Below are positions 10,208 through 19,924 of a stretch of DNA of 64,000 bases, piece after piece (the stretch's first letter is position 1; every line of letters starts with the position of its first letter). Below the pieces are notes generated by a model, which was given only the letters and a program-made list of their open reading frames with translations, did not search any database and was not told where the DNA came from. Made by a program: the position numbers and the translations under genes. Source of the stretch: an uncultured Paracoccaceae bacterium (lineage in GTDB: Bacteria; Pseudomonadota; Alphaproteobacteria; Rhodobacterales; Rhodobacteraceae); assembly GCA_947493255.1 (NCBI GenBank), contig CANLQK010000003.1:1-64000 (forward strand). The letters run 5' to 3'.

Positions 10208-10208
10208 G

Positions 10209-10224
10209 TTACGGGATTTCGTAA
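10209..10224. promoter_or_regulatory. Palindrome TTACGGGATTTCGTAA, candidate operator 2
   Basis: 5-bp arms TTACG / CGTAA in the same 16-bp format, 17 bp from the first copy. Confidence 0.55.
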
Positions 10225-10260
10225 TTTGGTAGAGCCCACAGAGACCTCATCATCAGTTCT

Positions 10261-12105
10261 ATGCTTGATGAAACCGAATCCGCCCATCTGATCGCCCATC
10301 ATCCGATGCCCACGATCATGTTCGACACCAATGTCGACAAGGTCGTGGCCGCCAATGACGCGGGGCGTGCCTTGCTAGGGGAAGCAACGCTGTCGGGGCC
10401 ATTGTCCAGCCGGATGGAAAATGACTATGCCGCTGCTGCTGTATTTTTCGATGCAGTTGCGCATTACGGTACCTATGTCGACCGTAGCCTCTCGTTGATA
10501 GGGGCGAACGGCGTTGCTTTGCGGCTTGAGACCCATGGTGCCCAACTCAAATCGGGCTTGGTGATGCTCAGCTTTCTGGACCTCGACAAACATGACCGTC
10601 GCAATCAGCAAGCGGAACGGGAAGCCCACCAAAATGCGGGGTTGTCCCAATGGCAAAATATCTATGGTTTCTTTCGCGAGGTCGAAGCCCAGAACCATCT
10701 GATCCTCGAGGCGGCTGGTGAAGGCATCTACGGCATAAACGCGAAAGGACAGGCCACATTCGTGAACCGCGCAGCGCAAGAGATGTTGGGCTGGTCGTCC
10801 GACGATTTGATCGGGCGCGAATTACATTCGATCATCCACCACAAACGATTATGCGGCGATCACTTTCCCGCCCATGAATGCCCGATCTACAAATCTTTCC
10901 GCCGCGACGAGACCATGCGCGTGGATGATGATGTGTTCTGGCGGAAGGATGGCAAACCGATCCTTGTGGAATATGTCTCAACCCCGATCTACGACCACGA
11001 TGTGCTGGCTGGGGCCGTGGTGATTTTTCGAGATGTAACCGAACGAAAGGAAAACGAACGCAGGCTGCGTGATGCGTTGGCGCAGGTCGAAGACCTGAAG
11101 GTAAAGCTGCAGCAGGAAAACGAATACCTTCTTACCGAAATCCGGTCCGCGCGGTCCCACACCGGCGTGATTGGCGTGTCACCCGCGATCAAATCGCTGA
11201 ACGCCCAGATCGATCTTGCCGCGCGAAGTGATGCACACGTGCTTGTTTCTGGCCCGTCTGGGTCCGGCAAAAACATGACCGCCTCGGCGATCCACGAAGC
11301 AAGCGATCGTCAGCACCGACCGCTGGTGCGCATCAACTGTGATCAGAAGAAGGCGGCAGATCTGGAAGCGGAGCTCTTTGGGTATCGCCGCGGCGCCTTT
11401 GCGGGGGCCGCGCGGGATGTGACGGGCAAATTGCTCATGGCACACAATGGGACCCTGCATCTAGACGAAGTCGCGACCCTACCTGCAAAAGTGCAAGCCA
11501 GCCTATACGATGTTCTGCAAGCGGGCCATTTCCGGCGTCTAGGCGACGGCGCTGATATTCCCGTTGCGGCCAAAGTCGTCGCTACTACAAGCTATGATCT
11601 GCTGGCGGAAGTGCGCGCTGGGCGGTTCCGTCAAGACCTCTATTTCGCCCTGAACGTGCTTCCGATTATGACCGAACCGCTCATGAACCGGCCCGAAGAC
11701 ATCCCTTATCTCGCGCGGCATTTTCTTGATCGCACGATGCAGCGTCTGCGCTTGCCAAAGATGACGCTGACCAAAGCCAACATCGAAACGCTGCAATCCT
11801 ATGGCTGGCCAGGAAATGTCCGCGAGTTGGAAAACGTGATTGAACGTACGGCCATCCTTGCGCAGGGCGGCCGTCTACAGTTCGACATCCAAAGAGGTCA
11901 GTCAGACGCCCCAATAGAAACAAACCGAGTGCTGACCCAGAAAGAACTGCGGCAGTTGGAAATCAAAAACTTTGAAGCTGCACTGCGCCGTGCAAAGGGA
12001 AAGATTTCCGGCAAATCCGGTGCGGCGGCGATCCTCGGACTTGCCCCAACAACGGCATATTCAAAGGTCAAGTCGCTGGGCATCCAGGTGGACCAATTCT
12101 CATAG
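10261..12105 (+). CDS. PAS-domain, AAA+ enhancer-binding-protein-like transcriptional regulator with Fis-type HTH
   Basis: PAS segment (ILEAAGEGIYGINAKGQATFVNRAAQEMLGW), AAA+ with GPSGSGKN, GAFAGA, GTLHLDEV, WPGNVRELENVIER, C-terminal Fis-like HTH. Confidence 0.92.
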   Translation: MLDETESAHLIAHHPMPTIMFDTNVDKVVAANDAGRALLGEATLSGPLSSRMENDYAAAAVFFDAVAHYGTYVDRSLSLIGANGVALRLETHGAQLKSGLVMLSFLDLDKHDRRNQQAEREAHQNAGLSQWQNIYGFFREVEAQNHLILEAAGEGIYGINAKGQATFVNRAAQEMLGWSSDDLIGRELHSIIHHKRLCGDHFPAHECPIYKSFRRDETMRVDDDVFWRKDGKPILVEYVSTPIYDHDVLAGAVVIFRDVTERKENERRLRDALAQVEDLKVKLQQENEYLLTEIRSARSHTGVIGVSPAIKSLNAQIDLAARSDAHVLVSGPSGSGKNMTASAIHEASDRQHRPLVRINCDQKKAADLEAELFGYRRGAFAGAARDVTGKLLMAHNGTLHLDEVATLPAKVQASLYDVLQAGHFRRLGDGADIPVAAKVVATTSYDLLAEVRAGRFRQDLYFALNVLPIMTEPLMNRPEDIPYLARHFLDRTMQRLRLPKMTLTKANIETLQSYGWPGNVRELENVIERTAILAQGGRLQFDIQRGQSDAPIETNRVLTQKELRQLEIKNFEAALRRAKGKISGKSGAAAILGLAPTTAYSKVKSLGIQVDQFS

Positions 12106-12489
12106 GCGGGAATTGAAAGGCAAACAAATGTGTTGGGACCAATTAGGCCTAAGATTAACGATCACTTTTCATCTCATTCCAAAAAATACTGCGCCCTTCA
12201 CCAAGCTCTGCTTCGAGAGACAAAGCAACCCGCAGAGGTCATAAACTTAATGGTCGGATTAAGTTGGGCCTATCAGCGATATTCCCAAGACGTCACGGTT
12301 TTTGAGGAATGCAAAGTCAACGTGGATCATAAGTTAGCCCCCGCCGATGTGGCTCCGCTTACCATTCACAGCACGACTATTTGGACAATGCTAATGGATA
12401 ATCTAAAGAGGTTGCAGTGCAAACTTCAATTCGGGATCTGGTACCAGTTGAAAATTCGGTTCGAATGCGATGCCGTAAATCGCCTTGGT

Positions 12490-13521
12490 TTAGGTCGTGG
12501 GGGCTTCTCTATGCCGTGCTGGTGTAGTTTGGTACCAGCGATAGAATGCCCTATAAAAAGCACCCTCTTCTGAGTATCCAACGGCTTGTGAAATGTCAGA
12601 AATCGAAAGCTCCGTCCGCGAGAGCAGTGCCGTTGCGCGGTTGCGCCGTTGTTCGTCCTTTAGCTGCAAGACTGAATGGCCTGCATCTTTCAGCATGCGA
12701 TGAAGGGTAGAGCGGGACATGCCAAGTTGGTCAGCAATGCCGTTTGCATCGGGCCATTTTTGAGGCGGTCCACTTAGGCATTTTTCGACAATAACGTGTT
12801 TCAAACCTTCTGTATCTCTGTACCCGCGCAGGAACGCTTCGGGCAGTGTGCGTAGGAAACTTTTCAGTTCATACTCTGTGCGTTCTGCGCGTTGAGTTAG
12901 GTATTTTCTGTCAAAAACCAGTCGTGCAATGGGAGCGTTGAAAACGACGGGGACTCCAAAGAAGTCGCGGTAATCGTTTTGGCCCTCTGGTTCGGGGCAG
13001 GGGAACGAGACCGATTTGATGGGGATGCGTTCCTTTGCTGACCAACAATTGAAACCATGTAGAATGAGGAAAAATGCACGGTAGGTGAAGGCACCGTGTG
13101 GAGCTTGTGAGTGATTCAACTCGATTACACAATTAGGCCCTATTGTACGCATCGTTCCAAAGGGTTCATCTAGCACAATGCGCAAAAAACGAAGCGTTCG
13201 GTTGATTGCAACTTCTAAGGTTTCAGCCCCTCTGATTGCGTGGCCTAGTAGGGTTGTACTTCCTGGGCGCATGGGGCGTTGGCCCAGTCCGAAAAACTCA
13301 TCGCGCATTTGGAGTGAAAGGGTTAGCCAGATCCGGCCAAATTCTTCAGTGCTCAACCTTTCTAAACGGTCAGGTGAAACACGGGCGTCTTGCAATAGTT
13401 TTGAAATATCTATTCCCGAATTCCGCGCGCAGGTAAGCGCCTCGTCAACGAAAATTGAGGCAACTGGGCGGGACGGAAGGCGGCTATCATTATGTATCAT
13501 CTTGGTCCAACAATCTGACAC
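12490..13521 (-). CDS. AraC family transcriptional regulator
   Basis: C-terminal double HTH: ...IADQLGMSRSTLHRMLKDAGHSVLQLKDEQRRNRATALLSRTELSISDISQAVGYSEEGAFYRAFYRWYQTTPARHR. Confidence 0.92.
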   Translation of the reverse strand: MSDCWTKMIHNDSRLPSRPVASIFVDEALTCARNSGIDISKLLQDARVSPDRLERLSTEEFGRIWLTLSLQMRDEFFGLGQRPMRPGSTTLLGHAIRGAETLEVAINRTLRFLRIVLDEPFGTMRTIGPNCVIELNHSQAPHGAFTYRAFFLILHGFNCWSAKERIPIKSVSFPCPEPEGQNDYRDFFGVPVVFNAPIARLVFDRKYLTQRAERTEYELKSFLRTLPEAFLRGYRDTEGLKHVIVEKCLSGPPQKWPDANGIADQLGMSRSTLHRMLKDAGHSVLQLKDEQRRNRATALLSRTELSISDISQAVGYSEEGAFYRAFYRWYQTTPARHREAPTT

Positions 13522-13592
13522 TATTGATACCTAAAGCAAGTGCTATAAATGCCAGACTGCCGATGATGGTTGGTTCTTCGTGGAGGAAGTAA

Positions 13593-14345
13593 GTGATGGA
13601 CACAAAGGCGATTGTGATTTCCGGCGCAGCATCTGGGCTCGGGAAATCTGTGATGGAATATCTAGCGGTGCATGAATGCCGCGTCGCTGCCATGGATTTG
13701 GAACCTGTGGCGAAGGACCATCTACCAAAGGGTTGTGCATCGTATCGCTGTGACGTTTCGGATGCTGCCGCTGTGAAATCTGCGGTGGCGCAAATCGCCA
13801 AGGATTTTGATGGTATTTCTGGACTTGTATGTTGTGCAGGAATTGCACCAGGGGCAAAACTGGTTGGGAAAGACGGGCCTCATGACGCTGACCTTTTTGC
13901 AAAGGTCCTTTCGGTAAACGTTTTGGGGACGTTCCATTTGATGGCGGAGTGTGGCGCCTTGATGCAATCGAATGCTCCAGATGAGGACGGCCAACGAGGT
14001 GTTATCGTAACCACTGCATCAGTCGCTGCTTTCGAAGGTCAGATCGGGCAGGTTGCATATGCCGCGTCTAAAGGTGCGGTCGCAGCGATGACATTGCCGG
14101 CGGCCAGAGAATTGGCGCGATCTGGAATACGCGTGGCTTCGATAGCGCCTGGCGTTTTCGATACCCCAATGATGCAAGGCATGCCGGAAGAGGTTCGCGC
14201 TTCGATCGCGGCAACTGTGCCGTTCCCACCAAAGATCTGTGACCCAAAAGACTTCGCTAGTTTGGTGCACCATATTTTTACCAATAAGACCTTGAACGGC
14301 GAGGTCATCCGATTGGATGGCGCGCTGCGCATGGCCGCCAAATAG
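13593..14345 (+). CDS. SDR family oxidoreductase (3-hydroxyacyl-CoA dehydrogenase-like)
   Basis: VISGAASGLGKS nucleotide-binding motif and YAASKGAV active-site motif. Confidence 0.9.
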   Translation: MMDTKAIVISGAASGLGKSVMEYLAVHECRVAAMDLEPVAKDHLPKGCASYRCDVSDAAAVKSAVAQIAKDFDGISGLVCCAGIAPGAKLVGKDGPHDADLFAKVLSVNVLGTFHLMAECGALMQSNAPDEDGQRGVIVTTASVAAFEGQIGQVAYAASKGAVAAMTLPAARELARSGIRVASIAPGVFDTPMMQGMPEEVRASIAATVPFPPKICDPKDFASLVHHIFTNKTLNGEVIRLDGALRMAAK

Positions 14346-14354
14346 GAAGCTGAT

Positions 14355-15545
14355 ATGAACGATCCAATTGTAATTTTGTCTGCGAAGCGGACGCCAATGG
14401 GGGGGCTTGGCGGTGAGCTGTCTTCGATGACGGCCGCTCAGCTCGGTGCAGTCGCGTCTAAGGCCGCCGTAACCGAAGCTGGTATCGTGGCAAGTGATGT
14501 TGACGAAGTGATATTCGGCAACGTGCTGGGCGCGGGACAGGGTCAAGCACCTGCGCGGCAAGTGGCGTTGGGTGCTGGATTGCTAGAAAGTGCTGTCGCA
14601 ACGACAGTGAACAAGATGTGTGGGTCGGGGATGAAGGCCGCGATGTTGGCGCATGATTTGTTGATGTCTGGATCAATTGACTTGGCCTTGGCTGGAGGCA
14701 CGGAGAGCATGTCAAATGCGCCGTATTTGCTGCCAAAGGTGCGTGATGGTTTGCGCATGGGGCATAGTGTGACACAGGATCATATGTTTCTGGACGGGTT
14801 AGAAGACGCGTATGAAAAAGGCACCTTGATGGGCGCTTTTGCTGAACGGTGTGCATCTGACTATCAGTTTACCCGAGCAGCGCAGGACGCTTACGCAATT
14901 GCATCTTTAGAACGTACGTTGGCAGCCGAAGCCAGTGGTGCCTTTGCTGCAGAGATTGCGCAGACAGACGTTGTGACACGCAAGGCGACAATGCACGTTA
15001 ACAGTGACGAGCAACCGCGCAACGCCCGCCCTGAAAAGATCCCACAGTTGAAACCAGCCTTCGCGAAGGACGGCACCGTTACGGCGGCAAATGCGTCTTC
15101 TATTTCTGACGGTGCGGCTGCGCTTGTTCTGACGCGTGCGTCAGTTGCCGAAGCGCGGGGGCTGATGCCATTAGCCAAAATAACCGGACACGCCAGCCAT
15201 GGTGTTGCGCCTGACAAGTTTCCAATTGCGCCGATTGGTGCCGTTGAAAAGCTACTGGCAAGGACGCAAACTACGCTTGATGATTACGGGTTATTTGAAG
15301 TGAACGAGGCGTTCGCGGTCGTGGCGATGGCGGCGATGCAGACGCTTGGGGTTCCGCACGAAAAAATGAACGTGAATGGTGGCGCCTGCGCCCTTGGGCA
15401 CCCGATTGGGGCGTCTGGCGCGCGCATCATGGTGACCTTGTTACATGCAATGCGCGCCCGAAATGTACAGCGTGGCATGGCCGCAATTTGCATTGGTGGT
15501 GGCGAAGCGACGGCGATAGGCATTGAATTGATGGAGCAGACATGA
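14355..15545 (+). CDS. Acetyl-CoA C-acyltransferase (thiolase)
   Basis: [41 protein letters not shown] thiolase signatures. Confidence 0.95.
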   Translation: MNDPIVILSAKRTPMGGLGGELSSMTAAQLGAVASKAAVTEAGIVASDVDEVIFGNVLGAGQGQAPARQVALGAGLLESAVATTVNKMCGSGMKAAMLAHDLLMSGSIDLALAGGTESMSNAPYLLPKVRDGLRMGHSVTQDHMFLDGLEDAYEKGTLMGAFAERCASDYQFTRAAQDAYAIASLERTLAAEASGAFAAEIAQTDVVTRKATMHVNSDEQPRNARPEKIPQLKPAFAKDGTVTAANASSISDGAAALVLTRASVAEARGLMPLAKITGHASHGVAPDKFPIAPIGAVEKLLARTQTTLDDYGLFEVNEAFAVVAMAAMQTLGVPHEKMNVNGGACALGHPIGASGARIMVTLLHAMRARNVQRGMAAICIGGGEATAIGIELMEQT

Positions 15546-16687
15546 TTTTGGACGAAACCCAAACCGCAATCCGTGATATGGCTCGCCAATTTGCCAAGGT
15601 AGAGCTCTGGCCAGGAGCAGAAGACCGCGATCGTGAAGCACGCTTCCCGAAAGCGGAGCTTGCCAAGATGGGAGAACTTGGTTTTTTGGGGATGCAAGTG
15701 CCCGAAGAATACGGTGGGTTTGACGCAGATTTTGTTAGCTACGCCAGTGTCGTTGAAGAGATTGCCGCCGGCGACGGCGCTTGTTCGACGATCCTTTCTG
15801 TCCATAGTTCGGTTGGCTGCGGCCCGATCCGCGATTATGGGACAGAGGCGCAAAAGCAAGCCTATTTGCCGAAACTGGCCAGTGGTGAATGGATCGGTGG
15901 GTTTGCGTTGACCGAACCGCAGGCGGGGTCAGACGCGTCTAACTTGCGCACGACGGCCGTGCGGGATGGTGACCACTATGTGCTCAATGGTGCGAAGCAA
16001 TTCATAACGTCTGGCAAAAACGGGAACCTGATTATCGTCTTCGCAGTGACTGACAAGGCAGCGGGTAAACGCGGCATTAGCGCATTTCTTGTAGAAACAA
16101 ACACCCCTGGATACGAGGTTGTCCGAGTCGAGAAAAAGCTTGGCATTCATTCATCGGACACCTGCCAAATTGCATTTGAAAACATGCGTATCCCAGCAGA
16201 AAACTTGTTGGGTGAAGAGGGGCAAGGGTACAAGATCGCTTTGGCAAATCTAGAAAGCGGGCGCATAGGAATTGCAGCGCAGGCCGTTGGAATGGCGCGC
16301 AGTGCGTTTGAATACGCCCGTGACTATGCCGTTGACAGGCAGGCGTTTGGCAAGCCGATTTTTGACAATCAAGGTATCTCATTCCAACTGGCGGATATGG
16401 ACACCCAGCTCGAAGCTGCACGTCAAATGGTGTTTCACGCGGCCAGCCTGAAAGATGCAGGAAAGCCCTGTTTGCGTGAAGCATCGATGGCAAAGCTTTT
16501 CACATCGGAAGTGGCGGAAAAGGTTTGCAGTCAAGCAATACAAATTTTGGGTGGATACGGGTTTTTGGCCGATCATCCTGTCGAACGGATATACAGAGAT
16601 GCCCGCATTTGCCAAATTTACGAAGGCACCAGTGAAATCCAGCGGTTGGTAATTGCACGGACAATAAGATCTGATGCAGCAGGATGA
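15542..16687 (+). CDS. Acyl-CoA dehydrogenase
   Basis: [14 protein letters not shown] and [40 protein letters not shown] signatures. Confidence 0.95.
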   Translation: MILDETQTAIRDMARQFAKVELWPGAEDRDREARFPKAELAKMGELGFLGMQVPEEYGGFDADFVSYASVVEEIAAGDGACSTILSVHSSVGCGPIRDYGTEAQKQAYLPKLASGEWIGGFALTEPQAGSDASNLRTTAVRDGDHYVLNGAKQFITSGKNGNLIIVFAVTDKAAGKRGISAFLVETNTPGYEVVRVEKKLGIHSSDTCQIAFENMRIPAENLLGEEGQGYKIALANLESGRIGIAAQAVGMARSAFEYARDYAVDRQAFGKPIFDNQGISFQLADMDTQLEAARQMVFHAASLKDAGKPCLREASMAKLFTSEVAEKVCSQAIQILGGYGFLADHPVERIYRDARICQIYEGTSEIQRLVIARTIRSDAAG

Positions 16688-16691
16688 TACA

Positions 16692-17741
16692 ATGACTGAT
16701 AACAACGACATCATTTTGCGCAAGGAAGGGCGCGCTGGGCGGGTCACACTCAATAGGCCGGACGCGCTCAACGCGTTGACTGCGTATATGTCGGTAGCCC
16801 TTGAAGCCGCGCTTGATGATTGGCGTCATGATGCCGAAGTAGAATTGGTTGTGGTGGATGCCACAGGGCCGAAGGCATTTTGTGCCGGAGGCGATATTGC
16901 CGATCTGTATGCGCGTGGGTGTGCGGGGGATTTTGAATTTGGTCGTGCGTTCTGGGAACAGGAATACCGCCTTAACCTAAAAATTTCGACCTACCCCAAA
17001 CCCGTGGTCGTTTTCATGCATGGGTTTGTGATGGGCGGAGGCGTAGGGGTCGCTAGCCATGCGTCGCACCGCATTGTTGGCGAATGTACGAAAGTGGCAA
17101 TGCCGGAATGCGGGATTGGTTTGATGCCTGATGTTGGTGGGAGTTTCCTACTGGGACGTGCGCCTGGCGAGGCCGGTGTCTATCTTGGTTTGACGGGCAC
17201 CCGCATGGGGCCTGCAGATTCCATTTATGCGACTTTTGCGGATCATTTCGTGCCTAAAGCGGACTGGGAAACACTGAAAGCTCGTTTGATTGCGGATGCC
17301 GATATTGGAGCGATTTTAGCGGCAGAACAAACCGCACCAGACGGCACACTGGCAACGGACGCCGAACTGATAGACGAGCTTTTTGGCAGCAAAACGGTAC
17401 CCGAGATTGTCAATGCGCTCTCTGAGAGTGAGGCCGAATTTGCAGCAACCGCTCAGAAAAAAATCGCCAAGGGTGCACCCTTGGCAGTCGCTTGTGCACT
17501 TGTGAGTATTCGGAAAGCTCGGGCAGGGGACCTAAAGAAAGCGTTACAACAAGAATTTCGGTTTGCGTATCGCTGCCAAGAGCAGGGTGATTTCCTTGAA
17601 GGTATACGCGCGCAAATCATCGATCGTGATTTTTCCCCGAAATGGCAACATAAAGGGGCGGACGTGCCACCTCATGATATTGAGCATATGCTGGACGATC
17701 TTGGCCTACACGAATGGACAGAAATAGGAGATGCGCCATGA
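16692..17741 (+). CDS. Enoyl-CoA hydratase/isomerase family, likely 3-hydroxyisobutyryl-CoA hydrolase
   Basis: LNRPDALNALT, FCAGGDIADLY, MGGGVGVASHASHRI, MPECGIGLMPDVGGSF; ~350 aa length typical of HIBCH. Confidence 0.88.
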   Translation: MTDNNDIILRKEGRAGRVTLNRPDALNALTAYMSVALEAALDDWRHDAEVELVVVDATGPKAFCAGGDIADLYARGCAGDFEFGRAFWEQEYRLNLKISTYPKPVVVFMHGFVMGGGVGVASHASHRIVGECTKVAMPECGIGLMPDVGGSFLLGRAPGEAGVYLGLTGTRMGPADSIYATFADHFVPKADWETLKARLIADADIGAILAAEQTAPDGTLATDAELIDELFGSKTVPEIVNALSESEAEFAATAQKKIAKGAPLAVACALVSIRKARAGDLKKALQQEFRFAYRCQEQGDFLEGIRAQIIDRDFSPKWQHKGADVPPHDIEHMLDDLGLHEWTEIGDAP

Positions 17742-18613
17742 AGATTGCGTTTATTGGATTAGGAAATATGGGCGGCCCGATGGCGTTGAACCTGCAAAAG
17801 GCAGGCCATGATGTAGTTGGTGTCGATCCTGCTGGTGGTCCTGACGGAATTGAGATGGCGACCACCATCGGTGATGCCTGTGCTGCCGCGGATGTTGCCA
17901 TTACAATGCTCCCGAATGGTGCGATTTTGCGCAGTGTGGCTTCAGAAATTATCCCAGCGTTGCCCAACGGTGCTGTGCTGTTGGATTGTTCAACTGTTGA
18001 TGTCGATAGTGCCCGTGAGGTTGCTGCAGATGCAATGAACGCGGGCTTGGGGATATTAGACGCGCCTGTGTCAGGTGGGATTACAGGGGCGGCTAACGGT
18101 ACCCTGACTTTTATGGTTGGCGGTGACACGGCTGCATTTGAAACAGCACAACCTTTGTTTGATGTGATGGGGCAAAAGGCAGTTTTGTGTGGCGGGTCCG
18201 GTGCCGGGCAAGCCGCAAAAATTTGCAATAACATGATCCTTGGTGTCACGATGCTTGCCACCTGTGAGGCTTTTGCGCTTGCTGATAAGTTGGGGTTGGA
18301 CAGGCAAGCGATGTTTGACGTGGTATCCACGTCGTCTGGATATAGCTGGACGATGAATGCGTATTGCCCTGCGCCTGGTGTTGGGCCTGTCAGCCCTGCA
18401 GACAATGGCTATGCCCCCGGATTTGCAGCAGAATTGATGTTGAAAGACCTTGGTTTAAGCCAGGATGCGGCGGCGTCATGCGATGCAGATACACCGATGG
18501 GGGCTTTGGCCGAAAACATGTACGAGAAATTTGTTGGCCAGCACGACGGCCTCGGACAAGATTTTTCAGCGGTTTTGCCATGGCTTTCTGAGCGCGGTAG
18601 ATCGACGGGCTAA
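17738..18613 (+). CDS. mmsB: 3-hydroxyisobutyrate dehydrogenase
   Basis: IAFIGLGNMGGPMALNL, LDAPVSGGITGAANGTLTFMVGG, GAGQAAKICNNMIL. Confidence 0.93.
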   Translation: MKIAFIGLGNMGGPMALNLQKAGHDVVGVDPAGGPDGIEMATTIGDACAAADVAITMLPNGAILRSVASEIIPALPNGAVLLDCSTVDVDSAREVAADAMNAGLGILDAPVSGGITGAANGTLTFMVGGDTAAFETAQPLFDVMGQKAVLCGGSGAGQAAKICNNMILGVTMLATCEAFALADKLGLDRQAMFDVVSTSSGYSWTMNAYCPAPGVGPVSPADNGYAPGFAAELMLKDLGLSQDAAASCDADTPMGALAENMYEKFVGQHDGLGQDFSAVLPWLSERGRSTG

Positions 18614-18649
18614 AAAACGTCATACCTGTGAAATCAGAGGAGCGATAGA

Positions 18650-19216
18650 ATGACGGACAACGTAACGGCGCTAGACCTGCAGATGATTGACCCGCTGCCT
18701 GCTCAGACCCAGAAATATTTTGATGTATGTCAGGAAAAGTTGGGCATGGTCCCTAACGTTTTGCAGGCCTATGCATTCGATATCGAAAAACTAAACGCGT
18801 TCACGGCTCTCTATAATGAAGTGATGCTTGCGGACAGCGGACTGTCGCCCCTTGAACGCGAGATGATCGCGGTGGTCGTTTCGTCCATAAACAAATGCTA
18901 CTATTGCCTAACAGCCCATGGCGCGGCCGTACGAAAGTTATCTGGGCAACCCGAGTTCGGCGAACAACTGGTGATGAATTGGAAAGTTGCATCTTTGGAT
19001 CCACGTCAGACTCAAATGCTTCTCTTTGCGGAGAAAATGACCAAAGCTAGCGGTGATATTGTGGAGCAAGACCGGGCCGATTTACGAGACGTCGGGTTCT
19101 CTGAGCGCGACATTTGGGACATAGCGGCGACGGCATCTTTCTTCAGTATGTCGAACCGGATGGCGTCGGCCATCGATATGCGGCCGAACGAAGAATATCA
19201 TGCCATGGACAGATGA
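18650..19216 (+). CDS. Peroxidase-related / carboxymuconolactone decarboxylase (AhpD-like) family protein
   Basis: SSINKCYYCLTAHGAAVRKL CxxC...H motif. Confidence 0.85.
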   Translation: MTDNVTALDLQMIDPLPAQTQKYFDVCQEKLGMVPNVLQAYAFDIEKLNAFTALYNEVMLADSGLSPLEREMIAVVVSSINKCYYCLTAHGAAVRKLSGQPEFGEQLVMNWKVASLDPRQTQMLLFAEKMTKASGDIVEQDRADLRDVGFSERDIWDIAATASFFSMSNRMASAIDMRPNEEYHAMDR

Positions 19217-19219
19217 TCG

Positions 19220-19924
19220 TTAGTCTGCTTCAGAGATGAAAATGTAACCTGCCCCATAAACCGTCTTGATGATCTTCGGCGTTTTGGGAGAGTCCTTTAG
19301 TTTGGATCGTAAACGCGACACACGCACGTCGATTGCACGATCGAAAGAATGTTGGTCGCTGCGGTCTTGAAGTTCTTCACGCAGCTTGTCGCGAGTGACA
19401 AGGCGGTTGGGATTATCTACAAAAACGGTAAGAATTGCGACTTCGCTGGCGGACAGCCGTTCTTCGTTACCGTTACAATCTGTCAGCGTAAATTGAGATA
19501 GATCGACAGTCACGTTGCCAACGGTATGAATGCTTTTCCTTTTGTCAGGTAGACTGCGCGAACGCCGCAAGAGTGCTTTGATCCGGGCGACCAATTCGGG
19601 CATTTCGAAAGGTTTGGCTAAGTAATCGTCAGCACCCAATTCGAACCCTGCGATCTTGTCTGTCAGGCTAGAACGACCGGAAATGACCAAAATTGCGGTG
19701 TCATGTTCGGTCGACATTTTATGCAGCAACCCAAGGCCGTCTTTGTCCGGAAGGCCAAGATCAATGATGCTAACCTTTGGTTTGAACTGGGCGAAATCCA
19801 ATTCAAAGTCTTTTGCGCGCCCGTAAGCACGCACATCATAGCCGATACCGGTCAAAACATCGACCAGTAGGCGCTGAAGTTCCAATGAATCTTCAAGGAT
19901 TGAAACCCGAATTGGTTCAGTCAT
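19220..19924 (-). CDS. OmpR-family response regulator (winged helix)
   Basis: Receiver with VSIIDLGLPDKDGLG, ISGRSSLTDKIAGFELGADDYLAKPF; C-terminal winged helix. Confidence 0.93.
   Translation of the reverse strand: MTEPIRVSILEDSLELQRLLVDVLTGIGYDVRAYGRAKDFELDFAQFKPKVSIIDLGLPDKDGLGLLHKMSTEHDTAILVISGRSSLTDKIAGFELGADDYLAKPFEMPELVARIKALLRRSRSLPDKRKSIHTVGNVTVDLSQFTLTDCNGNEERLSASEVAILTVFVDNPNRLVTRDKLREELQDRSDQHSFDRAIDVRVSRLRSKLKDSPKTPKIIKTVYGAGYIFISEAD

Noticed and set aside
12130-12573. 147-aa plus-strand ORF after the sigma-54-like regulator
   Set aside because: Composition atypical, overlaps the AraC gene 3' end antisense, no recognisable domain; probably chance ORF.
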